From Bretschneidera sinensis (taxonomy: Eukaryota; Streptophyta; Magnoliopsida; Brassicales; Akaniaceae): 64,000 bases of DNA. The DNA lies in NCBI GenBank assembly GCA_023935145.1, contig CM043697.1, forward strand, positions 57,736,501-57,800,500, written 5' to 3'. This document shows, in pieces, positions 46,701 through 58,990 of this stretch. The first letter of the stretch is position 1. Each line of letters opens with the position of its first letter. The notes beneath the pieces are model-generated. The model had not been told where the DNA came from and ran no database searches. It was given only the letters and a program-made list of their open reading frames with translations. Both the position numbers and the translations under genes were made by a program.

Positions 46701-48729
46701 GAGTTGGTGCCAACTCATGTTCAGTCAAGATGGAGAGTATGTATAGACTACCGTAAGCTGAATACTATCACAAGGAAGGATCATTTTCCACTCGCATTTA
46801 TTGATCAGATGGTGGAGTGCTTGGCTGGGTAAAATTACTATTGCTTATTGGATGGTTATTTTGGATATAACCAGGTCCCCGTGGAACCCAAAGATCAGGA
46901 GAAGACGATGTTTACCTGTCTTTTTGGGACATTCACATACCGTTGCATGCCCTTTGGGTTATGCAATGGACCCGCTACTTTTCAGCGGTGCATGGTCAGC
47001 ATATTCTCTGACATAGTAGAGTGTTTCTTAGAGATTTTCATGGATGACTTCTCCGTCTTCGGTTCATCATTTGAGGAGTGTCTGCACCGTCTCAATTTGG
47101 TTTTAGTGTGGTACAAGGAGAAGAACCTAGTGCTTAATTGGGAGAAGTGTTATTTTATGGTAAAGCAAGGTATTGTACTGGGGCATGTCATATCTCATCA
47201 GGGGATTGAGGTCGACAAAGTGAAGGTGGACCTGATTTCCAATCTTCCACCCCCACGTACGGTGAAGGAGGTTCGATCTTTTCTGGGCCATGCAAGCTTC
47301 TCCAGGCGATTTATCCAGGATTTCAGCAAGATCGCCCGGCCCTTGTGCAAGTTGTTATTGAAAGATGCCCCATTTATATTTGATGAGGACTGTAAGAAAG
47401 TATTTTGGGATCTGAAGAAGATTCTGACGTCCACACCCATTATTCAGTCCCCCAACTAGGGTGTGCCTTTTGAGATTATGTGTGACGCATCAGATTATGC
47501 TATTGGAGTTGTTTTGGGGCAGTGTGTTGATAAACTCCCCCATGTCATCTATTATGCAAGCAGAACTCTAAACGACACACAACTCAATTGCTCTAGCACT
47601 GAGAAGGAGTTGCTAGCAGTCATTTTTGCATTGGACAAGTTCAGATCTTACTTGTTAGGATCAAAAGTCATTATCTACTCGGATCATGCAGCATTGAAGT
47701 ATCTTTCTCTAAAAAAAGGATACTAAATCTCGTCTTATCCGATGAATCTTGTTACTTCAAGAGTTCGACATAGAGATTCAAGATAAGAAAGGTTCCGAAA
47801 ATGTGGTGATGAACCATTTGTCTAGGTTGATAGTGGATTTCTCTGAGGCCACCATTCCCATTTCTGAGACTTTTCCTGATGAATAATTGATGCATATTGC
47901 TCACAATCCCGCACCATGGTTTACCGATATAGTGAACTATCTTGTCACCGGTCAAATGCCTTTACATTGGGGGCGACATGATAAATCAAAGTTTTTGGCC
48001 ATGGTAAAACATTTTTTATGGGATGATCCTTACCTGTTCAAGTATTATTCCGATCAGATCATCAGAAGGTGTATTCCTGACCATGACCAATCTAATGTTA
48101 TCGCCTTTTGTCATGATCATGCTTGTGGAGGCCATTTCAGTGCTAAGAAGACCGATGCGAAGATTTTGCAGTGTGGATTCATTGGCCTACCCTGTTCCAA
48201 GACTCTCACACCTATTATGTATCTTGTGAGTGTTGCCAAAAGTTAGGGAGTTTTTCTATGAGGAATATGATGCCTCTCAACCCCATTCTGAATGTTGAGA
48301 TTTTTGACGTGTGGGGCATTGATTTTATAGGATCTTTCCAAAAATCCTTTGGCTACTTGTACATTCTGGTTGCTGTGGATTATCTGTCCAAATGGGTGGA
48401 GGCCGTTGCATGCAAGACCAATGACCACATAGTTGTGGTCCAGTTTTTGAAGGACACTATCTTTGCTTGTTTTGGTACGCCTCGAGCAATCATAAGTGAT
48501 GGAGGTAAGCACTTTTGCAACCGGATTTTTGAGCAGTTGATGAAGAAGTATTTCATCACACATAAGGTTGCCACCCTGTATCACCCGCAGACGATTAGAC
48601 AAGTTGAAATTTTTAATCGCGAGATCAAACACATTTTGGAGAAATCTGTGAACCCTAGTAGAAAGGATTGGTCTCTACGATTGACTGATGAACTGTAGGC
48701 ATATCAGACAACCTTTAAGACACCAATTG
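43722..48729 (+). pseudogene. Athila-like gag-pol, broken into fragments
   Basis: Gag opens at ATG 43722 with YSHVKKFKDICVTFQFQNF, LRLFPFSLHDSAKAWLDS and RCPPQGYEKWRLIQFFYQGL, then a frameshift near 44475. A linker with TLRSGRQVDN (45275) follows, then VSSYAMFLKDLITIKRRM and protease-like LDIGVNVNLLPYS (45725). RT starts near 46500 (RRLNPAMQEVVRTEV) and continues after a frame change with QEKTMFTCLFGTFTYRCMPF, IFMDDFSVFGSS and RSFLGHASFSRRFIQDFSKI. RNase H is at 47463-47726 (MCDASDYAIG). Integrase (47887-48729) has [10 protein letters not shown] and IISDGGKHF. Several stops and frameshifts occur. Integrase is cut at 48734 and resumes at 53605. Confidence 0.9.
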
Positions 48730-48734
48730 GTATG

Positions 48735-49764
48735 TGATGAGGACACGGTTAACAAATGGGAGGTGGATCCTATTCAAGTTCCAATTGGTCAAGTTACAAG
48801 GGCCCGAGCTAAACGGTTTATTCAAGTTCCAATTGGTCCAGTTATAAGGGCCTGAGCTAAACGGTTCAAGAAAACTCTTAATTGGCTTATTCAACACATT
48901 TTGGCTAAGAACCATCTTTGGGGGCCCAAGGATGATGCTATACATGATCCACAAGGATTAGTTTCCATGATCTAAGGGAACTTCCACTTTGAAATTTCGG
49001 GAGGACCCAACGACCAGAATTGAAATGGTCATATCTTCTTGCCCGCAACTCTAAATGGGCTAAAACTTATTGGGATGGAAAGATGACATCTTGAACTTCA
49101 ATTAAACCTAAGAAAGTTCCAAAAAGGGTATCGTTTAGGCCTGTTATGATGGGCCTAAATCCAGCAGGCTGTTGTATCCGAATCTTCTTCCACTTTGGGC
49201 TTACACCTTGCACCTTTTCTTATTTGTTTCCTTCTGAATTTAATTGTTGCATTGTAAGGCTTACATGCCAAGTTAGGTACTTTCTTTATTTTGATTTTAG
49301 GTTACTAGAATTCTATTTAGGCTTATTTCCTATTTTATAGTTTCCTATTCCTACCAGAATTCTATTTAGGTTTATTTCCTATTTCGTAGTTTCTTATTCC
49401 TACCAGAATTTTGTTTAGGTTTATTTCTTATTTCTTAGTTTTCCTTTTTCTAATTGGTTATGAATTCTCATGTATTTAAATAGTCATTGGCTTTTGGATT
49501 AAGATAATTCAGATTTGATTCATACTTTTGGAGAGAAATTTCTCTTTGGTTCTTTTAGAACTTCTGAACTTATTGGAGTTTCCGTGGCATTCATCTTCGA
49601 CTTATCAATCAATCTTTCCATAATTGATTGTGGTGTCTTCATTATACCAAGGTTCTTGCTTCAATATAAGCAACGGGTCGCGGTCTCACATAAATTTGCT
49701 TATAAACGATCTTGGAAGTCTTCTTGATCCATCAATTTCTTAGTTCTTGGTGTGGATCATATCA
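48735..49764 (+). repeat. 5' LTR of the internally deleted gypsy element
   Basis: A 1,030-bp LTR. Its first ~270 bp match the end of the pol reading frame, because the LTR overlaps the coding region. A TATTTAAATAG promoter-like motif occurs near 49470. A repeated TTTAGGTTTATTTCCTATTT segment lies at about 49310-49440. Confidence 0.9.
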
Positions 49765-49766
49765 GT

Positions 49767-49778
49767 TGGTATCAGAGC
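49767..49778 (+). promoter_or_regulatory. Primer binding site, tRNA-iMet type
   Basis: TGGTATCAGAGC starts two bases after the LTR. It is the standard primer site complementary to the 3' end of initiator tRNA-Met, used by many plant retrotransposons. Confidence 0.92.
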
Positions 49779-50247
49779 CCTCTAGTTGTAGGTTTGCTTA
49801 TCTTTTGTTTTGGTTTAAAAAAAAAAGGAGAAAAAAAAACAAAATTGAAAAAAAAAAGAACAAATTTCCAGTTTAGAAAAAAAAAACGTGAAAAAGAAAA
49901 AAATGCGTAATATTTAGATTCAATCCTTTCAATTCTTATTTCAATTTCTTATCTTTGTTTCCTTGTATTCTAGCCTTTAAATTAGTCTTTAAATCTGAAT
50001 TTCTTTGTGAGTTATTGGTGAATTGTTGCTGGAAATTTTGATACTTGTTCGGTTAGTTTGATAAGAATTTATAGAGGATTATTACGAGTGAAAAAAGGCA
50101 AGAGTGGTGAGCACATAAGAAGGGAAAATCCAATCTAATTTTTGTGTGAAAACACGAGTGAAATTAAGTGACTCATTCTTTGAGTGAAACACGTGAGGGA
50201 GTGTGTGAGGTCCTTTTGTTTTTCTAACGTTGTTTTTGCAGCAAACA

Positions 50248-52808
50248 TGTCAAATGACAAGAATAAAAATAATTTCAGAGATATTTCGGAGATATGTCGG
50301 GAGAGGGTGATCCGAAGTTGCTCATGGAGGCTTTAATGGGTGAGATGAGAAGAGTATTGAGAATGGAGATGGAACAGGTTCATGAGCGGATAGATCGGGT
50401 AGAGAATGCACATGTGGGACAGCAACAAAATGCTCCTAATGTGCGTAGGAGGGAGAGAGTTCAACCTAGGGGAGAGAGAGTTGAAGATGAAGATTATTAT
50501 GGTAATGAATTTGATGAAGAAGATGATCGGGAATCAGTTGTTAGCCATAGGATATTTGGTGGTCGAGGTAGAGAAGCTAGGAATCGGGAAGATAATAACT
50601 TGGGTAGTATTAAGATGAAAATTCCATCATTTCACGGCAAAAACAATCCTGAAGCTTACCTTGAGTGGGAGTAGAAGATAGAATTAGTGTTTGATTGTCA
50701 TAATTATTCCGAGCTTAAAAAGGTTAAACTATGCAATTGTTTGGTGGGAATAACTAATGTTGAACAGGAGGAGAAATAGAGAGCGTCTAATAGATACTTG
50801 GGAGGAGATAAAAATCGTGATGAGGAAACAGTTTGTTCTAAGCCATTACTACCGTGAGTTGTACCAAAAATTGTAAAGTCTTACATAAGGCAGTCAGAGT
50901 GTGGAGGATTATTATAAAGGGATGGAAGTAGCTATGATCCGAGCATATATAGAGGAGGATCGAGAGGCTACTATGGCTAGGTTCTTAGCTTGTTTGAACC
51001 TGAAAATTGCTAATTCGGTGGAGTTGCATCCTTATGTGGAGTTGGAAGATATGGTGCATATGGCTGTCAAAATTGAGAACCAACTCAAGAGGAACAAACC
51101 ACGGCCACGACCCAATTTTGTGAAGCAAGCCACGGCCAAGCCTAAAACCGAGCAAAAGCAAGAAAGTACCAGCTATGGAAATCAAGGTAAAACTGACTCT
51201 TCCACCACTAGAAATCGTGATATTAAGTGTTTTAAATGCCAAGGCAGGGGTCACATAGCAAGCCAATGTCCGAACAAAAGAGTTATGGTATTGTGAGATA
51301 ACGGTGAAATTGAAACCGAGGGCGAAGAAGATACCGAATCTATGCCACCATTAGAGGATGCGAGTGATGAGGAATACGCTGCCCAAGGAGAATTGTTGGT
51401 TGCAAGGAGAGCTTTAAGTGTGCAAATCAAAGAAGATGATGAAGTGCAGCGAAAAAACATCTTTCATACTAGATACCACGTGCAAAACAATGTATGTAGT
51501 ATGATTATTGATGGAGGTAGTTGTACTAACGTTGCTAGCACTACAATGGTTGAGAAATTAGGATTGCCAACAATTAAACATCCTCGGCCTTACAAGTTAC
51601 AATGGCTCAATAATAGTGGTGAACTGAGGGTGAACAAACAGGTGCTAGTTTCCTTTCGCATTGGAAAATATGAAGACGAAGTTTTGTGTGATGTAGTTCC
51701 GATGCTAGCTGGACACTTGTTACTAGGTCGCCCATGGCAATTCGATCGGCGTGTTAAGCATGATGGCTTCACGAACAAATATTTGTTTGTAAGAAATCAA
51801 AGAACAATCACTCTAGTTCCTTTGACACCAAAGCAGGTTTATGAAGATCAAGTGAGGTTACAAAGAGAGAGTGAGAAAATGAAAGAGAGTAAGAAAAAGA
51901 GAACGAATGAAAACCAGAAAGAGAAAATGAGAGAGGCTGGAAAAATTGAGATAGAAAATAAGAGAGCTGATTCGGCCATTGAGAGAAAAACAAATTTCTA
52001 TGCAAGAATGAGTGAAATAAAAAGAGCGATAATTTTAAATCAGCCAATGATTATACTTTTGTACAAAGAGGCATTAACACTAACCAATTTGACTCATCTT
52101 TGCCTAGTTCTATTGTTTCTCTTTTTATAGGAGTTTGATGATATCTTTCTCGAGGAGATTCAACATGGCTTACCATGGCCAAGTCCCACGAGTGTAGGTC
52201 AAGTTCGTAGTTTTCATGGACTTGCTAGTTTTTACAAAAGGTTCATGAAAGACTTTAGTAGTATTGTCGCGCCGCTTATCGTAGTCATCAAGAAGAACGT
52301 TGGATTCAAATGGGGAGATTAGTAAGAGAAGGGGTTCCAATTGATCGAAGAAAAATTAACTAATGCTTCTTTTCAAGTCCTTGAGCACATCAATAACAAT
52401 GCATACAAATTGGATTTACCAAGTGAGTACAATGGTAATACCACTTTCAATGTTTCTGATTTACGCCCTTTGGATGTAGATGATGATTTGAGGACAAATC
52501 CTTTTCAAGAGGAGGGGAATGATGAGGACACAGCTAACAAATGGGAGGCGGATCCTATTCAAGTTCCAATTAGTCAAGTTACAAGGGCCCGAGCTAAACG
52601 GTTTATTCAAGTTCCAATTGGTCCAGTTATAAGGACCCGAGCTAAACGGTTCAAGAAAACTCTCAATTGGCTTATTCAACACATTTGGGCTAAGAACTAT
52701 CTTTGGGGGCCCAAGGATGATGCTATACATGATCCACAAGGATCAGTTTCTATGATCCAAGGGAACTTCCACTTTGAAATTTCGGGAGGACCCAATGACC
52801 AGAATTAA
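50248..52808 (+). pseudogene. Gag-pol of the internally deleted gypsy element
   Basis: Gag (from about 50248) has IKMKIPSFHGKNNPEAYLEW near 50610 and a CCHC knuckle, CFKCQGRGHIASQC, near 51230. The protease is CSMIIDGGSCTNVAST (51498 on), followed by LLLGRPWQFDRRVKHDGF and ITLVPLTPKQVYEDQVRLQ. At about 52165-52200 the frame jumps from DDIFLEEIQHGLP to TSVGQVRSFHGLASFYKRFM, removing the RT core. At about 52360 it jumps from EEKLTNA to the Pol C terminus (EHINNNAYKLDLPSEYN), removing RNase H and integrase. Coding continues into the 3' LTR to the stop near 52808. Additional stops and frameshifts occur in gag. Confidence 0.88.
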
Positions 52809-53604
52809 AATGGTCATATCTTCTTGCCCGCAACTCCAAATGGGCTAAAACTTATTGGGATGGAAAGATGACGTCTTGAACTTCAATCTAGACCTAAGAA
52901 AGTTCCAAAAAGGATATCGTTTGAGCCTGTTATGATAGGCCTAAATCCAGCAGGCTGTTGCATCCGAATCTTCTTCCACTTTGGGCTTACACCTTGCACA
53001 TTTTCTTAATTGTTTCCTTCTGAATTTAATTGTTGCATTGTAAGGCTTGCATGCCAAGTTAGATACTTTCTTTATTTGGATTTTAGGTTACTAGAATTCT
53101 ATTTAGGTTTATTTCCTATTTCGCAGTTTCCTATTCCTACCAGAATTCTATTTAGGTTTATTTCCTATTTTGTAGTTTCCTATTCCTACCAGAATTTTGT
53201 TTAGGTTTATTTCCTATTTCTTAGTTTTCCTTTTTCTAATTGGTTACGAATTCTCATGTATTTAAATAGTCATTGGCTTTTGGAATAAGATAATTCAGAT
53301 TTGATTCATACTTTTGGAGAGAAATTTCTCTTTGGTTCTTTTAGAACTTCTGAACTTATCGGAGTTTCCGTGGCGTTTATCTTCGATTCATCAATCAATT
53401 CTTCCATAATTGATTGTGGCATCTTCATTATACCAAGGTTCTTGCTTCAATATAAGCAATGGGTCGCGGTCTCATTCTTCATTATACCAAGGTTTTTGCT
53501 TCAATATAAGCAACAAGTCGCAGTCTCACATAAATTTGCTTTTAGACGATCTTGGAAGTCTTCTTGATCCATCAATTTCTTAGTTCTTGGCGTGGATCAT
53601 ATCA
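52520..53604 (+). repeat. 3' LTR of the internally deleted gypsy element
   Basis: A 1,085-bp LTR beginning inside the Pol C-terminal coding sequence. It is about 55 bp longer than the 5' LTR, mainly through a short local duplication of the TTCATTATACCAAGGTTYTTG segment near 53420-53510. Confidence 0.9.
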
Positions 53605-54083
53605 GTATGTCTCCCTATCGTATTGTGTACGGAAAAGCACGTGACCTTCCAGTAGAATTAGAGCATCAAGCGTATTGGGCTATCAAGCAGCTGAACTTCA
53701 ATCTTTCAAAGGCTGGCTCATAAAGGAAGCTCTAACTCAATGAATTAGAGGAGCTGCGGAATGATGTATATGATTGTGCGCAGTCATACAAGGCACAAAT
53801 GAAGAAGATTCATGACCAGAACATTTTGCGACAAGCTTTTGAGCTTGGTCAAAAAGTTTTTCTTTACAATTCACGCCTGCATCTTTTTCTAGGCAAGCTC
53901 AAATCTCGATGGACAGGCCCATTTATTATTCGGTTGGTTTTTCCTTATGGAGCCATCGAGATTGAGGATCCAAAGAATGGTAACACTTTCAAGGTGAATG
54001 GACAGAGGGTAAAACCATTCTTCGAGTTGAGGAGTCCGGACATTGAGACGATATTGTTGGAGGATCCTAGTTACTCAGATTGA
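53605..54083 (+). pseudogene. Athila-like integrase C-terminal part
   Basis: Right of the inserted element the sequence reads MSPYRIVYGKARDLPVELEH, AYWAIKQLNFNLS and later VFLYNSRLHLFLGKLKSRW and FKVNGQRVKPF, the standard C-terminal end of plant Ty3/gypsy integrases, with a stop at 53720-53722. The last in-frame stop is at about 54081. It joins the part ending at 48729. Confidence 0.9.
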
Positions 54084-55405
54084 GTGTCGTCTACGATGGA
54101 GAGTCTGGCTGAAGACTTTAAACTTAGCACTTATGGGAAGCACCCCACAACATATCCTTTCTATTTGTTTATTATTTTACATATTTATTGTCACTGTTTA
54201 TTTCTACTGTTTCTTTTGTTTTCTAGTCTTTATTTCTCAGGGACAACGCGTACTTCAGTTCAAGTTTAGGGGTATGCTATGAGCCATACCAGTCCAGCTA
54301 ATTCTCCATCTCCCAGGTTAGCTCTTTCCATATTATTCACACATTTGGGACAATGTGTAAATTAAGTTTGGGGATATGGGAGACACGTTAGACACACTTT
54401 GTCCTAATTTGTTGTTGTTTTTTTCTTCGTGAAGATAAATGCATGCTCATGTTATTTTGAAATTTTGGTTGATCTAAACAAGTACTGTGAGATGATGTCA
54501 TTGGTGAGCTTAAAATCGTGAACGTATGATTTGATGATAGAGTTTTAAAACTTTGTTACTTACTTTAGGCATTTGAGAATTCACATATTTGATCTAATCT
54601 GACACGAGCATATTAGCACAAAATTGTGTGAGGTATGACATGTGATTTTAATGTGTATGTTTCCTTGACTTAACTGAAACTGGATGACTTGGATAAACAC
54701 TTGGGCATAGAAAATCATAAAAAAAAACAAAAAAACAAATAATACTACTAATATTTATAATGATCATCATCAATAAACTTTCCACTGAGTAACTAGACCT
54801 CTTGCCTCAGTAAGCAATGAGTGTTCACGTCAAAAGGTGAGAATTTTGCTTGGTAGCATTAAGGCCAGTTTAGTTTCGTAGCCTTTTTGACTCGAGTTAG
54901 TAAGTCCTTAGGGGTGTCTTACACCTAATGCCCTAAAACCATTTGGTTTGGAAGTCAATGACTCAACACTCGCTACATGGGTCAATTAGAAAGCTTAAGG
55001 GAACTCAACATAGCAGAGCCTTATAATAAAAGAAAAAAGAAAATAAAATTATGCCATCGTTGTTCATTTTGATGAGAAATTCTGTGAATCTTGAAACATG
55101 GAGACATTGTACATTGAAGTTATTTGGAAGCCTTATCTGTATACGCCAATTCACTTTACACTGATTCAAGCTTGTGATGTCTTAGCCTGACTCTTATAAG
55201 TAATTAGGTTTTAAAATTCCTATTCATTGCGAAGATAGTTTATATCTTTTAAGCTTGCTCATGAATAAATATCATGGTTTTGTTTGATACTTAAATTTTT
55301 GGATACCATGAATGATGGATTTATCTCTGTGTTATTTGTAGTTTCATTTAGTTTTTTTTATTTTGTTTTGCTAAGGGACTAACAAAATATAAGTTTGGGG
55401 GTATT
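54084..55405 (+). other. Athila-like 3' untranslated region with purine tracts
   Basis: About 1.3 kb with no env-like gene. AAGTTTGGGGATATGGGA near 54365 and ATAAGTTTGGGGGTATT at about 55389-55405 are purine-rich; the latter abuts the 3' LTR and is the likely polypurine tract. The hydrophobic frame near 54100-54270 is T-rich leader-like sequence rather than a recognisable protein. Confidence 0.7.
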
Positions 55406-56773
55406 TGATGAGTGCCAAATATTGCATATTTAAGCCCCCTAATTTATATTTGTTAAGCTCTTAGTTTGTGTTATTTCACTTTATTTTATGTCTTTTCTGT
55501 GTTTTTCTATGTTGTTATATGTTTAGCTTAGGAATTTGTTACTTTGAGTTGTTTTCGTTGTTTTACAGGTTCACAAGCACTTGGAAAGAGTTTCACTAAA
55601 TTGCCAGAATTGCCCGTACAGATCAGTCATTTTTGCAGATTAAAAAGTATTGATTCAGGATGAACCAGGAGATGAGTCATATATGCTTAGAAAGATCCGG
55701 ATGTCTATTTTCTGGAGAATTTTACGGCTCGTAAAAATGATTTTTCTAGAGAATGTTATGGCAGTTTTAGTAGATAAAGGTCAGGCAGTGCACCATGCTG
55801 CGCTCGAGCGTACAAGACTATGATCGAGCGCACCCGCGACATCCCACATCGATTTGAAACACTTTGCAGCGCACTTGAGCTTGAGTGCACTAGTCTGCGA
55901 TCGAGCGCACTCGGGCAATATCCCACATCGGATTGGAAACACATAGTACTCCGGGAGCTTCCTTATAAAAGCCCCTCTTCATTCATCTTCAGTGTGCAAT
56001 CCGGAGGACGTCTGCTAGCATTCTGGGGGATCTCCAAGGCTTTCCTACCACAAGGAGAAGTGCCGCACAACAGCTTCTAGTGGAATTTCTCCATGTATAG
56101 TTAGTTTTAATTTATTTCTTTGAGTTTTAATGTTTTATGTTTAGCAGTTTTGTGAAATTTAGTTTCATAATTATGCGAGGCTAAAACCTTCATCTAAGGT
56201 TAAAGATGAAGCCTCACCATTATTTAGCATTATATTTTCAGATATGTTCATACAATTCTGATATTTTTAGTATTAATGTTCTATTTCAATTGTTTGAGGA
56301 AACTCTTATGATTGATTGTTTTTAAATTGTTAAATTGGATATTCCTTGTGTCTCATCCGCTGGATACGGCGAATCATTCAAATTAGATTGGATATCCATT
56401 GTGATTTGTAAATTAAACATATACATTGGATGGTTTTGGTTTAGTTTGGGTATTCGGCGTGATTTGTATAATGGTGGATTCATGGAATGATTTAATAGAT
56501 TACTTTTATATAGAACATGAAGATATATGCTTTACTTTGGTGGGGTAGATTCAGAAAACCTTAGTGTTTTTTTATCAATTGTTTTAAAATCAATTTAGTT
56601 TACCTTATATTTCTTTGCAAGATATAATCTAAAATTCGGAACTAGGTTAAAATAAGCTTAGTTTAGATAAAAATATTTTCACAACGCAATTCCTTATGGA
56701 TTCGACCTCGCACTTGCACAACACTATATTGCAAATGACTCGTGCGCTTGCGAGTAATTTAAAGCTCACAACG
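55406..56773 (+). repeat. 3' LTR of the Athila-like element
   Basis: A 1,368-bp partner of 42053-43396, with TTATAAAAG at 55963-55971 and GATCGAGCGCAC motifs upstream. It ends CAACG before the target duplication GACTC. It differs from the 5' LTR by many substitutions and several small indels, so this insertion is older than the Tat-like one. Confidence 0.9.
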
Positions 56774-56778
56774 GACTC

Positions 56779-58990
56779 TCCTGACTCCCCACCTTTTCAT
56801 GAATAATAGTGAATCCGATCATCGGGCATGATAGTATTGGGGATTCCCCCCAAGTGTTTACCTAGCTTCTTCTCAATTCTTCTTTCTCTTCTTATCCTTA
56901 TTTTTATTTTCTCTGCTGAAGTCTTCCCTAGCAGATAGTACTAAACTCCTTAAAGGCTTAAGAGTTAAACCACCTTCCATCAAGAAATCATTATAAAGTT
57001 CTGCTTCATAAAAATATGTCTTCTACACTTCAAAGGGAGCTTAAGAGGCATGCCCAATCACTTCTTTTCCTCCACACAACATTTTCAAGCACTGGTGGTA
57101 TGCAGAAAGAACAACATGGTGCTCATGATACCATGACTTCTCCAAGACGATATGACACGATATCACTGCATCCACGATATGGAACTTTACCATGTTTCAT
57201 AGGGGACTTACAATGGTACATAACATATCCAATGGTCAGCATCTCTTCTACATTATAACCTTTTACCAGAGTAGGATGCTTGACAATTTGCCCCTCTGGT
57301 ATGTTCATAGCTTTTAAAGTATATAGCGGGATTATGTTGATGAATGAGATTCTATCAATTAATTTATGCTTGACCTTTAATTCGTTCAAACTGCTTCCAA
57401 ATACAATGGCTTATTATGGTTCTTTCCTGGCACTAGCTTATAATTTGGGGTAAATACCATACTCCTATTCCTAAGTTTTGCCGCTCTTCTTGTTCTATTA
57501 ACACTCATATTTCCTTCTCTTTGGAGCCTTTGAGTAATATGCAATAGCGCAAATACAACTTCTCTTCTCACTGAACCTTCTCCTAAGCCAGTATTGTCAA
57601 AGAAACTAGCGAAGCAAAGCGTATTGGCTAAGGAGTTGGCCAATATTTCATCTTCTTTTTGTTTTTGTTTTTGTTTTTGTTTTTGTTTTTTTTTTTTTTT
57701 TGCAACTTCTTATAAATTAAGGCCATCACATTGCATGTATCCGCTTTGAGATTGATTATTGATGCCCAAAACTTCTTTTGTTTGAGGATAGAAAAAATAT
57801 TGGGGCTCATTTGCTTCCTCAAGATGGATTATCATTCTTACTTCTTCTTTTCTTTCTAGATTTTCAAGTGTCAGATCTCCTGCTCTTATTTTTCTGTCAA
57901 AAATCCACCTTAGAGTGAAGCACTCATAGTTGTGATGAGTAGGATTTCTATGAAATAGATAGAACTTTGGCCCGTTGATCTTTACTTGAGTAGGCTGCCA
58001 TTTTGGTTATGGTAGCGTGATCTGATTGTTCTTGATCCAATCTTTCATGATGTCCACTACCTTGTTAGCTGGGTAAGGAAACTTTGGAGGCTTTTTTCTT
58101 TCTCCAGAATCTTTCTACGGTTTCTTGCTGCTATTGCCTTCAGCTACCATTGGCATTGATGTGTTTGGTTCCTATTTAAACTGATGATTTTTTTCTATTG
58201 ATGCACTGGTATTCCTCTTATTTTCAAACAAAGTGCCAAAAGAATCTACATCCAGATTTTCAAATGAACTCTTATACTCATTCTGCATTTGTGTAATATA
58301 GAGCTTCACCATAATTTCTTCTTCAGTCTCGTCTTAACACTCGAGAGCTTCTCCTTTAGCATTACTACTTAAGGATGAGGAGGTACGAAGTTGAAATCAT
58401 CCACCATAGAGATAGATCTCCTTGTGGAACTCTTCCAAATGTGTTCTAGATCTTCCTTAGTCACGTAACACGTGCTAGATCCAGCTACATATGGAGCTGC
58501 TGGTGCATAGAAATTAGGAACGGGAACATCATGGTTCTGCTTTTCCTTTGGTTCAAAGATTGGACTCCGAGCATTTGGAACAATGTATTCTTTGGGAGTT
58601 CTTCACTTTTGCTTCTTTCTTTGTAGACTTCTTCGTTCCAAAGCTATGCAAACCAGCTTCTAGATCTACAAGGTTACGAGCAACCACTGGTGGTGGAGTC
58701 CTTAGATCAAAGCCTTCACTGGCAGTGTTCTGATTATCCATTTTTTTCTTCTTGAAACTTCAGCATTGGCAGTCAAAGAACTAATTTCAGCTTGCATATT
58801 GAGTAGCATCTGCCTAAGCTTTGCATTTTCATATTGGATTGAATTCAAGTGAGAACCAAGCTACCTAGCTTTGGATGCTTGAATAATCCTGTTCGCGAAT
58901 GATTTTGCTTTTTAAGTCTGCCTTCATTAGTGTCAGGCATGATTGGTTCCAAATTATTATCGAGATTACTATTAAGATTCACCATTTCAC
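56779..58990 (-). pseudogene. Ty3/gypsy gag-protease remnant, right half of the split element
   Basis: On the minus strand this decayed coding region reads, in element order, MDNQNTASEGFDLRTPPPVV (58741 down), a knuckle-like FHRNPTHHNYECFTLRW segment near 57950 and EEVRMIIHLEEANEP near 57830. A (GTTTTT)n tract at 57654-57700 interrupts it. Protease-region sequence follows with NYKLVPGKNHNKPLYLEAV and GQIVKHPTLVKGY. It is collinear with the pol remnant at 40201-42052 when the Athila-like element is removed. Stops are frequent. Confidence 0.65.

Larger units (their letters stand above)
48735..53604 (+). mobile_element. Internally deleted Ty3/gypsy element inserted in the Athila integrase
   Basis: LTRs at 48735-49764 and 52520-53604 both start TGATGAGGACAC and end GTGGATCATATCA. 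The 5-bp duplication GTATG flanks it (48730-48734 and 53605-53609), and the Athila integrase frame resumes exactly after the right copy. The internal region holds gag and protease but lacks most of RT, RNase H and integrase, so this copy is non-autonomous. I did not fix the lineage; the gag style and tRNA-iMet primer site suggest a chromovirus-type relative. Confidence 0.93.
42053..56773 (+). mobile_element. Athila-like Ty3/gypsy retrotransposon, itself interrupted
   Basis: LTRs at 42053-43396 and 55406-56773 begin TGATGAGTGC. The 5-bp duplication GACTC flanks it (42048-42052 and 56774-56778). The second LTR ends CAACG where the first ends CAACA. A primer site, gag, protease, RT, RNase H and integrase follow in Athila order. 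A second retrotransposon occupies 48735-53604 inside the integrase gene. Removing that insertion leaves about 9.9 kb. No env-like ORF was found. Confidence 0.92.

Noticed and set aside
49766..49780. tRNA-Met gene fragment
   Set aside because: Only the primer-complementary bases are present directly after an LTR, so it is a primer binding site, not a tRNA gene. No other tRNA or rRNA gene was recognised in the window.
54084..54282. Possible env-like gene in the Athila-like element
   Set aside because: Only about 60 residues of hydrophobic, T-rich sequence, with no signal peptide-domain-anchor layout. It is better explained as untranslated region.
57628..57822. Lys/Asn-rich open frame
   Set aside because: It is produced by the (GTTTTT)n tract and lies in a decayed retroelement.
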